In this document: in pieces, positions 1 to 7,609 of the stretch | How positions within the stretch are numbered: the stretch's first letter is position 1 | Layout: every line of letters begins with the position of its first letter | Assembly (NCBI GenBank): GCA_040882845.1 | Contig: JBBEAM010000007.1 | Coordinates: 1,054,001-1,118,000 of the forward strand | Direction of reading: 5' to 3' | Source: JBBEAM01 sp040882845 | GTDB lineage: Bacteria > Pseudomonadota > Alphaproteobacteria > Kiloniellales > DSM-21159 | Length of the DNA: 64,000 bases | The notes under the pieces: generated by a model | What the model saw: the letters and a program-made list of their open reading frames with translations, nothing else | Told to the model about the DNA's origin: nothing | Databases searched by the model: none | Translations under genes and position numbers: made by a program

Positions 1-1123
1 GTCCGCCCAGGGGGTCCTCCGTCACCCGGTAAGCCGCGCGATAGAACAGCAGCACGCAGAGCGCTACGAAGCAGGAAAAGGGCAGCCACATCCCGATCAA
101 CGGCGACAGCGAGCCCAACTGCACCAGGGAATCGCCGAACTGCAGGACTTCCTCGTAGAGCACCAGGATCACCAGACCGAAGACGATGCCATAGGTCTGG
201 CCGACCCGGCCGCCGCCCAGCGCCAGGGGCACCGCGAGCAGCGGCAGGAAGAACAGCGACAGCGTGCGCACCAGGCGGGTGTTCATTTCCGCGGCGTATT
301 CGGCTCTGGCTTCATCGTCGGGCGGGGCCCGCAAGGCGACATAGAGCTCCGGCAAGGTCAGCTCGCGTTCGTCGCTGCCGCGGTTGCGGAAGGTGACGCT
401 GCTGGTGTTGCGCAGCGGCCAGGAGAAATCCTGGAAGCTGAGCACCCCCTTGCCCTGGCCATCCGCAGAAATTTCAGCCCGACTGCCGCTGTCGAGAGCC
501 AGGAAGGTCCGCTGTCCGTTCGCGGATTCGCGCAGGCTGCCGGTGTTCGCCGTGGTGATATAGACCCCGCCGTCGTCCTTTTCCTCATAGACGAAGACCT
601 TGCTCAGCCTCGACCCGTCGGGGGTGGCGCCCTCGACCAGGAAGGTGCGCCCCTCGTGCTGGATGAAGGTTCCCTCGCGCACCGCCGCGCTCAGCGAGGC
701 GTTGGCGATGGTGTGCACCAGGGAACGGTAGGTATAGCGGCCGTAGGGCTGCAGATGGCTGAATGTCGCGGCGGCGATCAGCAGCAACACCGTGCCGAAG
801 AACAGGATCGGCGCTATCATCCGCGGCAGTCCGATCCCCGCCGCCTGCAAGGCCGACAGTTCGTTATCCCGGCTGAGCCGGCTGAACGTCAGGAAGACCG
901 CGAGGAAGAAAGCCGCCGGTAAGGCAATTCCCAGATAGTGAGGGATCAGATTAACCAGCATCTGCGAAAGATAGCCGATCACCTGGTCGGAATTCTGGGT
1001 GATCTCCAGCAGCCGCAGCATGCGCTCGAGCAACAGCGCGAGCAGCGCGACTATGGTCATGGCGATGAGATAGCCGGCGATCTGCCGCAGGAGATAGAAG
1101 TCGATTGTTCGGCGCAACGCCAA
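1..1123 (-). CDS. lptF: LptF, LPS export permease subunit (3' end outside window)
   Basis: Inner-membrane permease of the LptB2FG transporter, which extracts LPS and passes it to the periplasmic Lpt bridge. About 374 residues are visible and the C-terminus runs off the left edge. Membrane segments lie near residues 14-34, 54-80 and 103-120. The coupling-helix signature SRLSRDNELSALQAAGIG follows the second segment. A soluble periplasmic domain (about 130-270) comes next, then C-terminal membrane helices from about 285. The start is TTG at 1123, chosen because a strong AGGAGG sits six bases upstream; no better start is in frame. LptG would be expected beyond the window edge, which would separate LptF from LptG. 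The neighbour at 1244 is divergent. Confidence 0.93.
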   Translation of the reverse strand, partial: MALRRTIDFYLLRQIAGYLIAMTIVALLALLLERMLRLLEITQNSDQVIGYLSQMLVNLIPHYLGIALPAAFFLAVFLTFSRLSRDNELSALQAAGIGLPRMIAPILFFGTVLLLIAAATFSHLQPYGRYTYRSLVHTIANASLSAAVREGTFIQHEGRTFLVEGATPDGSRLSKVFVYEEKDDGGVYITTANTGSLRESANGQRTFLALDSGSRAEISADGQGKGVLSFQDFSWPLRNTSSVTFRNRGSDERELTLPELYVALRAPPDDEARAEYAAEMNTRLVRTLSLFFLPLLAVPLALGGGRVGQTYGIVFGLVILVLYEEVLQFGDSLVQLGSLSPLIGMWLPFSCFVALCVLLFYRAAYRVTEDPLGG

Positions 1124-1243
1124 GAACGGCCTCCTTCGTGCGCCCGGCGAGGGTGGAAATTGCCCGGCGCAGGCTCGATATACTCTATAGGCCCCACCCC
1201 GCCCAACCAATTCCTCTCGAAGAAGAGTAAGAGTCCGTTTGTC

Positions 1244-1825
1244 ATGTTTCTCAAGCCGCGCAGCCGAACCCGACGCAGCCCCCTCTCTCTCGCCGGAGCC
1301 GCGATTTTCACTCTTTGCCTAGCCGCGCTAGCCCCGGCGGCGGCCGACTCCGGGCGCGTCGAGCGAACCCTGGCCAAAGCCAATCCTAGCGAACAGGTCG
1401 AAACCTGCAGCGAGCAGCCGCGCCATATCCGCATTTTGGTCGAGGATGTGCGCGAGGAACGCGGCGTCATCACCGCCGATCTGCACGACGACGATCCCGA
1501 TAACTGGCTGGTCGGTAAGAAGAAAGTCGACCGCGAACGATGGACGGCCCGGCCCGGCACCACCGAGATCTGCTTCACGGTGGAAGAGACCGGCACCTAT
1601 GCCATCGCCCTCTATCACGATCTCGACGCCAGCGGACGGCTGGAAACCTCGATGCTCGGCATCCCTGTGGAACCCTTCGGAATCTCCAACAACCCGATCA
1701 TCATGCTGTCCCCGCCAAGCCTCGGGGAGGCCGCCTTCGAGGTTCCGCACGACGGTGTAAGCCTGACGATCCAGCTTAAGCACGGCTTTCTCGACGGAAA
1801 ACCCGGCCGCTCGCAGCAGAAGTAG
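1244..1825 (+). CDS. Secreted DUF2141 family protein
   Basis: A 193-residue protein with a basic N-terminus and hydrophobic stretch ending in an Ala-rich signal-peptidase-like site near residue 35, so it is probably periplasmic. The C-terminal half carries the DUF2141 hallmarks CFTVEETGTYAIALYHD and a DLDASGRLET-like turn followed by GIPVEPFGISNN. Function is unknown for the family. Two cysteines (about 55 and 112) could form a disulfide. The open frame extends upstream to 938 across the divergent lptF. ATG 1244 is preferred because the signal peptide begins there. It is transcribed away from lptF, so 1124-1243 should hold two promoters. Confidence 0.8.
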   Translation: MFLKPRSRTRRSPLSLAGAAIFTLCLAALAPAAADSGRVERTLAKANPSEQVETCSEQPRHIRILVEDVREERGVITADLHDDDPDNWLVGKKKVDRERWTARPGTTEICFTVEETGTYAIALYHDLDASGRLETSMLGIPVEPFGISNNPIIMLSPPSLGEAAFEVPHDGVSLTIQLKHGFLDGKPGRSQQK

Positions 1826-1836
1826 CCGCTTCAAGT

Positions 1837-1857
1837 TTTGTTAATCGCTGTAACAAA
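1837..1857. repeat. Inverted repeat TTTGTTA-N7-TAACAAA
   Basis: Perfect 7-base arms separated by 7 bases, 12 bases after the DUF2141 stop codon and about 120 bases before the next start. There is no T-tract on either side, so it does not look like an intrinsic terminator. It could be an operator for the downstream lipid genes. Only the symmetry is seen; the role is inference. Confidence 0.35.
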
Positions 1858-1975
1858 GCTGCCATTCCTGGCTGTTGCAGCGGGCCTTATCGGTTATCAC
1901 ATCTGGGGTCTGACAAACTCCACGGTAGCTGCGCCGCAGATGCCGGACCAAGCCTGATCAAGGGAGCCGCGGCCC

Positions 1976-2758
1976 GTGAGCGCGATATTCATCGGATACA
2001 AGCGCTGGGGGGAGCAGGAGCACCTGCTCAACCGTATGACGCTGCGCGACCTGGTGCGGGCCTATTTCACCTATCCCGCGATCCAGGCCTACCTGCTGCT
2101 TGCGGCGGCTTGCCTGTGCGCCCTGGCCTTCGTCCCCGTCGCGCCGCTGGCCACGGCGCTCTCCGCCCTGTTGGCGGTCGCCGTCTACCCGCTGGCCTGG
2201 TACCTGCTGCACCGCTTCGTGCTGCACGGCAAGTTTCTTTACAAGTCGCGCCACACCGCAACGGTTTGGAAGCGGATTCACTTCGATCACCATCAGCATC
2301 CCAACGACCTCGGCGTGCTGTTCGGCGCGCTCTACACCACCCTGCCGACCATTGTGCTGGTGACCGCGCCGATTGGCTTTGCCGTCGCCGGGCCGGCCGG
2401 GACTCTGGCCGCCGTCGCCGCGGGCCTGCTGACCACCTGCTTCTACGAGTTCTGCCACTGCATTCAGCATCTGGCCTACCAGCCGAAGAACAAGACCCTG
2501 CAGCGGATGAAGCGCCTGCACATGGCGCATCATTTCCACAACGAGCAGGGCAACTACGGCATCACCAACTTCTTCTGGGATCGCCTGCTCGGCACGATCT
2601 ACGAATCCCCGGGCCAGGTCGCGCGCAGCGCCACGGTGCGCAATCTGGGCTATGCCGGGGAGGAAACCCGGCGGTATCCCTGGGTCGCGCGGCTCAGCCA
2701 GAACGCGGCGTCCAGCGGAACCAGCCGCAGCCGCAAGCCCGCCGCCGCCAACACCTGA
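1976..2758 (+). CDS. Fatty acid hydroxylase / sterol desaturase superfamily membrane protein
   Basis: A 260-residue integral membrane di-iron oxygenase of the sterol desaturase/fatty acid hydroxylase superfamily. Histidine clusters expected to bind the two irons are visible: HRFVLH, HFDHHQH, HCIQH and HMAHHFHNE, with paired hydrophobic segments between them. The family hydroxylates or desaturates lipid acyl or sphingoid chains; the substrate here is not shown. Start is GTG 1976 after an AGGGAG. It is followed 43 bases later by a YghO-like acyltransferase and then a nucleotidyltransferase, an order that suggests sphingolipid (ceramide) modification. A second, distinct member of the superfamily is at 39445-40248. 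Confidence 0.85.
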   Translation: MSAIFIGYKRWGEQEHLLNRMTLRDLVRAYFTYPAIQAYLLLAAACLCALAFVPVAPLATALSALLAVAVYPLAWYLLHRFVLHGKFLYKSRHTATVWKRIHFDHHQHPNDLGVLFGALYTTLPTIVLVTAPIGFAVAGPAGTLAAVAAGLLTTCFYEFCHCIQHLAYQPKNKTLQRMKRLHMAHHFHNEQGNYGITNFFWDRLLGTIYESPGQVARSATVRNLGYAGEETRRYPWVARLSQNAASSGTSRSRKPAAANT

Positions 2759-2801
2759 GCCTCCATACCGGAGACCGCCTTTTCCGGAAGGGCTTTTCCT
2801 G

Positions 2802-3950
2802 GTGACCTTGCCCCCCCTCACCCTGCGGCCGGTGCGCTCCAAGCAGGACCGGCGGCGCTTCCTCACCTTTCCCTGGCGGATCTTCGCCGACGATCCGGCC
2901 TGGGTGCCGCCGCTGCTGCTCGAACGCGGCATGCATCTCGATCCGAAACAAAACCCCTTCTTCCAACATGCCGAAGTCGAGCTCTGGCTGGCCTATCGCG
3001 GCGATACGCCGGTCGGGCGGATCAGCGCCCAGCACAACCGCGCCAGCCTGGAGCATCGCGGGGATGCGACCGGGAACTTCGGCTTCCTCGATGCCATCGA
3101 CGATCCCGAGGTCTTCACCGCCCTGCTCGCTGCGGCCGAGGCCTGGCTGGCCGGCAAAGGCCTGTCGCGGGTTACCGGCCCGTTCACCCTGTCGATCAAC
3201 GATGAATCTGGCCTGCTGATCGACGGCTTCGAAACTCCGCCCTATTTCATGATGGGGCACGCCAAGCCCTATTATCGTAACCATGTCGAAGCCGCCGGCT
3301 ATCGCAAGGCGGTCGACCTCTTGGCCTATGTCTATGCGATCGAGCAAGACCCCGTGACCGAGAGCGCGCGTTCCCTGCTGCGCCGCATGGATCTCAACCC
3401 CAGCGTCTCCTATCGGAATCTCGACAAGAAGCGCATCGTCGCCGATGTACGCGCCGTGCTGGAGATCTTCAACGACGCCTGGGCCGACAACTGGGGGTTC
3501 GTGCCTTTCAGCGAGGCCGAGGTTCTGCAGCTTGCCAAGGACCTCAAGCTGCTGATCCGCCCTGAATATCTCTGCATCGTCGAGATCGACGGTCTTCCCG
3601 CCGCCTTCGGCCTGATGCTGCCGAATCTCAACGAGGTGCTCAGCGAAATCGACGGCCGCTTGTTGCCCTTCGGCTGGGCCAGACTGCTGTATCGCCTGAA
3701 GATCGCCGGGCTGAAGTCCGCGCGCCTGCCGCTGATGGGCGTGAAGAAGCGTTATCAGGGAACGCCGGTGGGCGGCGCCCTCGCCTTCGCGGTGATCGAA
3801 AAGCTCCATGCCGTCGCCAAGGCGCAAGACTTCAAGGAGCTGGAGCTTTCCTGGGTGTTGGAGGAGAACGCCTCCACCCGCCGGATCATCGAGGCCGGGC
3901 AGGCACGCGTCCACAAGACCTACCGGATTTACGAAAAGGTGCTGGGCTGA
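2802..3950 (+). CDS. YghO-like GNAT-fold N-acyltransferase, candidate bacterial ceramide synthase
   Basis: A 382-residue protein resembling the E. coli YghO / Caulobacter ceramide synthase group of large GNAT-like proteins. These are often mislabelled as dATP pyrophosphohydrolase. The N-terminal part has FLTFPWRIFADDPAWVPP and a conserved LDPKQNPFFQHAE stretch. The middle has GPFTLSINDESGLLIDGF and PPYFMMGHAKPYYRNHVEAA. The C-terminal part has the GNAT-like segment KELELSWVLEENASTRRIIE. In Caulobacter the related protein N-acylates a sphingoid base; that activity here is inference from family and neighbours. GTG 2802 is chosen for its GGAAGGG ribosome site and because earlier starts overlap the upstream gene. 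The stop overlaps the next ATG (TGATG), so translation is probably coupled. Confidence 0.72.
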   Translation: MTLPPLTLRPVRSKQDRRRFLTFPWRIFADDPAWVPPLLLERGMHLDPKQNPFFQHAEVELWLAYRGDTPVGRISAQHNRASLEHRGDATGNFGFLDAIDDPEVFTALLAAAEAWLAGKGLSRVTGPFTLSINDESGLLIDGFETPPYFMMGHAKPYYRNHVEAAGYRKAVDLLAYVYAIEQDPVTESARSLLRRMDLNPSVSYRNLDKKRIVADVRAVLEIFNDAWADNWGFVPFSEAEVLQLAKDLKLLIRPEYLCIVEIDGLPAAFGLMLPNLNEVLSEIDGRLLPFGWARLLYRLKIAGLKSARLPLMGVKKRYQGTPVGGALAFAVIEKLHAVAKAQDFKELELSWVLEENASTRRIIEAGQARVHKTYRIYEKVLG

Positions 3951-4729
3951 TGCCAGCGGGCGGCGGCTATACGGCCTTGGTCCTCGCCGGCAGCCGCGGC
4001 CCGGAGGATCCCGTGGCCCTGGCCAGTGGCGTCGCGGAGAAATGCCTGGCGCCGCTGCACGGCAAGCCGATGCTGAGCTGGGTGCTCGAGACCCTGCAAG
4101 CCAGCGCCTCCGTCACCGGGATCGCCGTCACGGCGTCGCGGCCAGAGCTGGTGACAGCGCTCTGCGGCGCGTCGGGCGCCAAGGTCTTGCGCGCCGCGCG
4201 CTCGCCGGCGCAGTCGGTGCTCGAGGCCGCCGAAAGCCTCGATTCCGCTTTTCCGCTGCTGGTCGTCACCGCCGACAACCCCTTGCTCACCCCGGCCCGG
4301 ATCGACGCCTTCTGCACCGCGGCGGCGAACAGCGGCGCGGAGATCGCCGCCGGGCTGGTGCCCTCGGCCGCGATCAAGGCCGCCTTCCCGGAGAGCCGGC
4401 GGACCTATCTGCGGTTTCGCGACGAACGTTATTGCGGGGCCAATCTCTTCGCCCTGCGTTCCGAGTCGGCGCTGGCCGGGGTCGCCTTCTGGCGCAAGGT
4501 CGAGCAGCAGCGCAAGCGGCCCTGGAGAATCGTTCAGGCCTTCGGAGCCGGCAGCCTGCTCGCCTTCGCGCTCAACCGCCTGACTCTGGAGCAGGCCTTC
4601 GCCCGGGCCTCCGGCACGCTTGGCGTGACCGCGGCGGCCATCCCCCTGGTCGAGGCCGAGGCCGCCGTCGATGTCGACCGTCCGGAAGACCTGGCGCTCG
4701 CCGAGCGCCTGCTTCGCGCGAGAGAATGA
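3950..4729 (+). CDS. MobA-like nucleotidyltransferase
   Basis: A 259-residue NTP-transferase-fold protein. The N-terminal nucleotide loop is LVLAGSRGPEDP, with the downstream lysine motif EKCLAPLHGKPMLSWVL. A metal-binding aspartate lies in VVTADNPLLT. It ends with the family's usual VDRPEDLALAERLL. The glycine-rich loop differs from MobA, so molybdenum cofactor synthesis is unlikely. A related cytidylyltransferase takes part in ceramide head-group synthesis in Caulobacter, and coupling to the acyltransferase upstream (one-base overlap) fits such a role. The alternative is a sugar- or polyol-phosphate nucleotidyltransferase linked to manC, which follows 56 bases later. Confidence 0.75.
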   Translation: MPAGGGYTALVLAGSRGPEDPVALASGVAEKCLAPLHGKPMLSWVLETLQASASVTGIAVTASRPELVTALCGASGAKVLRAARSPAQSVLEAAESLDSAFPLLVVTADNPLLTPARIDAFCTAAANSGAEIAAGLVPSAAIKAAFPESRRTYLRFRDERYCGANLFALRSESALAGVAFWRKVEQQRKRPWRIVQAFGAGSLLAFALNRLTLEQAFARASGTLGVTAAAIPLVEAEAAVDVDRPEDLALAERLLRARE

Positions 4730-4785
4730 CCGCAGGCGCTTTTCGCGTGCTGAGGTCTCCGCCGCTGGGCTAGGCTCGCCGCAAG

Positions 4786-6219
4786 ATGACGATCCCGACG
4801 CTCCATCCCGTAATACTCTCCGGTGGCTCCGGCACCCGGCTCTGGCCGCTGTCGCGCAGCCAGCATCCCAAGCAGCTACTGCCCCTGGCCGGCGGCGAGG
4901 AAAGCCTGCTGCAGTCCACCGCGCGGCGCGCGGCGCGGCTGTCCGGCGCCACGGCGCCGCTGGTGATCGCCAACGAAGCGCACCGCTTCGTGATCGCCGA
5001 ACAGCTGCGCGAGATCGGCCTTTCACCGAGCAGCCTGCTTCTCGAGCCGCTCGGCCGCAACACAGCCCCAGCAGCCGCCCTGGCCGCCCTCAAGCTCAGC
5101 GAGGCGGACCCGGAAGCGATTCTCGCGCTGCTGCCCGCCGACCATCTGATCGGCGACGAAGCCGCCTTCGCGGCGGCCATGGAGACGGCGCGCGCGGCTG
5201 CCGCCGAAGGCTGGCTGACCACCTTCGGGATCGCGCCCAGCCGGCCGGAAACCGGCTATGGCTACATCAAGCTTGGCCCGGACCTGGAGGAGCCCTCCGG
5301 CGCTGCCAGGGTCACCGCCTTCGTCGAGAAACCAGACCGGATCACCGCAGAGGCCTATCTCGCGAGCGGCGACTATATCTGGAACAGCGGCATGTTCGTC
5401 GCCCGCGCCGACGTCCTGCTGGCCGAGATCGAACGGCTGCAGCCCGCGCTTCTGGCCACCTGCCGTCTCGCCCTGGAAAGAGGCCGCGCCGATCTCGATT
5501 TCCTGCGGCTGGACGAGGCGGCGTTTCGGGAGATGCCGGCCCTCTCCTTCGACCGGGCGATCATGGAGAAGACTGGGCGCGCCGCCGTGGTGCCCTGCGA
5601 CCTGCAGTGGAGCGATCTCGGCGCCTGGCCGGCGCTCTGGGAGGTCGGCGCCAAGGACGCCGACGGCAACGTCCTGCAGGGCTCCGCGGTGACGCTCGAC
5701 TCGCGCGGCAACTACCTGCGCAGCGAGCAGGGCATCATCGCCACGCTCGGCGTGGAAAATATGATTATCATCAGCATGAAGGATGCCGTCCTTGTTATTC
5801 CGCGCGAACGCGCGGACGAGGCTGGCAAGCTGACCGAGGAGGTACTGGCACGCGCTTTGCCGCAGGCCAGCGAGCCGCTTGTGGTGCATCGCCCTTGGGG
5901 CACCTACGAGGATATCGACGCCGGACCCGGCTTCCGGGTCAAGCGCATAGTGGTCAAGCCGGGGGGCCGCCTCTCCCTGCAGCGCCACAGGCACCGCTCC
6001 GAGCATTGGGTGGTGGTACGCGGCACCGCCAAGGTGACCTGCGGCGCGGAAATCACGCTGCTGCGGGAGAACCAGTCGACCTACATCCCGGTCGGCGAGG
6101 CTCACCGGCTCGAGAACACCGAGACCGAGCCCCTGCACCTGATCGAGGTGCAGTGCGGCGACTACGTGGGAGAAGACGACATCGAGCGGCTCGACGATGT
6201 CTACAAGCGCGATGCTTAG
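4786..6219 (+). CDS. manC: Mannose-1-phosphate guanylyltransferase / mannose-6-phosphate isomerase
   Basis: A 477-residue bifunctional enzyme of the ManC/AlgA/CpsB type that makes GDP-mannose in the cytoplasm. Guanylyltransferase domain: VILSGGSGTRLWPLSR near the N-terminus, then HPKQLLPL, FVEKPD near residue 182 and NSGMF. The C-terminal cupin isomerase domain (about 360-470) carries RPWGTYEDID, KPGGRLSLQRHRHRSEHW and the terminal ERLDDVYKR. Length is normal for the two-domain form. GDP-mannose is the substrate for Gmd and Fcl encoded at 58881-60912, so this gene probably feeds the exopolysaccharide cluster. Its TAG overlaps the stop of the convergent gene at 6216-6584. Confidence 0.95.
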   Translation: MTIPTLHPVILSGGSGTRLWPLSRSQHPKQLLPLAGGEESLLQSTARRAARLSGATAPLVIANEAHRFVIAEQLREIGLSPSSLLLEPLGRNTAPAAALAALKLSEADPEAILALLPADHLIGDEAAFAAAMETARAAAAEGWLTTFGIAPSRPETGYGYIKLGPDLEEPSGAARVTAFVEKPDRITAEAYLASGDYIWNSGMFVARADVLLAEIERLQPALLATCRLALERGRADLDFLRLDEAAFREMPALSFDRAIMEKTGRAAVVPCDLQWSDLGAWPALWEVGAKDADGNVLQGSAVTLDSRGNYLRSEQGIIATLGVENMIIISMKDAVLVIPRERADEAGKLTEEVLARALPQASEPLVVHRPWGTYEDIDAGPGFRVKRIVVKPGGRLSLQRHRHRSEHWVVVRGTAKVTCGAEITLLRENQSTYIPVGEAHRLENTETEPLHLIEVQCGDYVGEDDIERLDDVYKRDA

Positions 6220-6584
6220 TCCCGCTTCCGGTCTTGGCCCAGGGCCTTGGGATTGACCTCGCGGACTTTTGCCTCGGCGATCTCCAGCAGCGCCGCATAG
6301 GCTTGTTCATCGCCGGCGAAGGCGCCGTCGCGCAGCCCTGCAGCCAGCCTAGCGTTCAGCTCGACGAGATCGCCCTCCTGCGCGCCGAGCAAAGTCTGAA
6401 GCAGCACCAGCTCGCGCCGCAGCGGCGCCTCGCCGGCTTCGAGTTCGCGCGCCGCCATGCCGACGGCGTTGGCAATCATCAAGGCCTTGAAGCGCTCCCC
6501 GCCGGAGAGCTTGGGCGCCAGCTCCTCGCGCAGCAGACGGAAGGCCTCGTCGAGCAGTTCCTTGGATGTCGGACGGTCGCGCAT
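6216..6584 (-). CDS. lvaB: DUF6285 protein, LvaB-like partner of the 4-hydroxyacyl-CoA kinase
   Basis: A 122-residue helical protein starting MRDRPTSKELLDEAF, with a conserved-looking KALMIANAVGMAARELE stretch. It belongs to the small DUF6285 family found beside APH-type kinases. In the Pseudomonas putida levulinate pathway a protein of this size (LvaB) is needed together with LvaA to phosphorylate 4-hydroxyvaleryl-CoA. The start overlaps the stop of the upstream kinase gene by one base (TGATG), consistent with a complex made in fixed ratio. An open frame extends upstream but lies inside the kinase gene. Assignment rests on family and synteny; no catalytic motif is visible. Confidence 0.78.
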   Translation of the reverse strand: MRDRPTSKELLDEAFRLLREELAPKLSGGERFKALMIANAVGMAARELEAGEAPLRRELVLLQTLLGAQEGDLVELNARLAAGLRDGAFAGDEQAYAALLEIAEAKVREVNPKALGQDRKRD

Positions 6585-7609
6585 CAGGTAGCGCTCCAGC
6601 GGTGCGGCGGTGTCATGCGCAGCAGTTCCAGTTCCAGCTCCGGCGCAATCCGGCCGGTCAGGGCCAGCTCCAGAGAGACCTGCTCGCCGGAGTAGTGACG
6701 CGCACCCTGCTGCAGAGCGATCACCGCCCAGCGGATGTGCGCCATGACTTCCCAGTAGGCCACGGCCTCGGGATCGACCTTGCCGCCGCACTCGCGCTCG
6801 TAGCCTCGGTAGAAATCTTCCCGCGCGCCAAGGCCGCCGGCTTCGAGATCCGGTCGGCCGAAACGCCAGCATCGGGCGCAGAACCAGCCGAGATCCGCCA
6901 TGGGATCGCCCCAGGCAGCAAACTCCCAATCGAGCACGCCTGTCAGCCCCTTCTCATCCAGCATCAGGTTTCCAGTGCGAAAATCCTGATGCACCAGGGT
7001 AATTTCGCGCCCGGCCGGCGGATGGGCGGCGCACCAGGCGAGCCCCCACTCCAGGGCGGGATGCGGCTCGCCGAGGGCATCGAGGTGACCCCGGAGCCCC
7101 GCCACGGCCGCCTGAGCGGGATCCTTTGGCAGGTCGAGGAATTCAAGATCGCCGCGCGGCGGCAGAATGCTGTGGATGCGGGCGAGCTCCCGGCCCAGCC
7201 GCTCGACCAGGGCGGCGCGGTCGCCGCCGAGGGCGGCGTCCTTGACCACCTTGGGACCCAGCGCGACGCCCTCCAGGCGGTCCATCACCACGAAGTCCTT
7301 GCCAAGGACCGCGGCATCGCGGCAGAGGAAATGCGGCTTCGGCACGGTGACCCCGGCCGCTTCGGCGGCGCGCAGCAGGGCGAACTCCTCGGCCCGGCTG
7401 AGGCTGACAGCCACGCCCGAGGGCGCGTCGGTGCGCAGCACCAGGGCCCGCTCGCCGGCGAGATCCCCGCCTTCGAAAGTCACGTCGAGCGCCCAGTTCT
7501 CCTGGATCGCGCCGCCGCTGAGCGGCTTCATCTCGCGGACCTCGGCGCGCGCGGCGCCGCTCTGCTTCGCCAGCCAAGCGGCGACGGCCTGCCTCCGTGC
7601 TTCCAGCAT
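6584..7609 (-). CDS. lvaA: APH-family acyl-CoA phosphotransferase, LvaA-like
   Basis: A 341-residue aminoglycoside-phosphotransferase-fold kinase. The catalytic loop HQDFRTGN lies at residues 207-214 and the metal-binding VLDWEF at 225-230. The nucleotide-binding N-lobe contains LSGGAIQENW and ALVLRTDAPSG. This subgroup is related to the kinase part of mammalian ACAD10/11 and to LvaA, which phosphorylates the 4-hydroxyl of 4-hydroxyacyl-CoA so that an acyl-CoA dehydrogenase can eliminate phosphate. The neighbours match: an acyl-CoA dehydrogenase directly upstream (one-base overlap at 7609) and the DUF6285 partner downstream. Antibiotic resistance is unlikely given this context. Confidence 0.85.
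   Translation of the reverse strand: MLEARRQAVAAWLAKQSGAARAEVREMKPLSGGAIQENWALDVTFEGGDLAGERALVLRTDAPSGVAVSLSRAEEFALLRAAEAAGVTVPKPHFLCRDAAVLGKDFVVMDRLEGVALGPKVVKDAALGGDRAALVERLGRELARIHSILPPRGDLEFLDLPKDPAQAAVAGLRGHLDALGEPHPALEWGLAWCAAHPPAGREITLVHQDFRTGNLMLDEKGLTGVLDWEFAAWGDPMADLGWFCARCWRFGRPDLEAGGLGAREDFYRGYERECGGKVDPEAVAYWEVMAHIRWAVIALQQGARHYSGEQVSLELALTGRIAPELELELLRMTPPHRWSAT

Noticed and set aside
3950..4729. MobA (molybdenum cofactor guanylyltransferase)
   Set aside because: The glycine-rich loop differs and there is no Mo-cofactor gene nearby; it is coupled to the acyltransferase instead.
6584..7609. Aminoglycoside resistance gene
   Set aside because: The APH fold is embedded in an acyl-CoA operon with ACAD and DUF6285, matching LvaA-type kinases.
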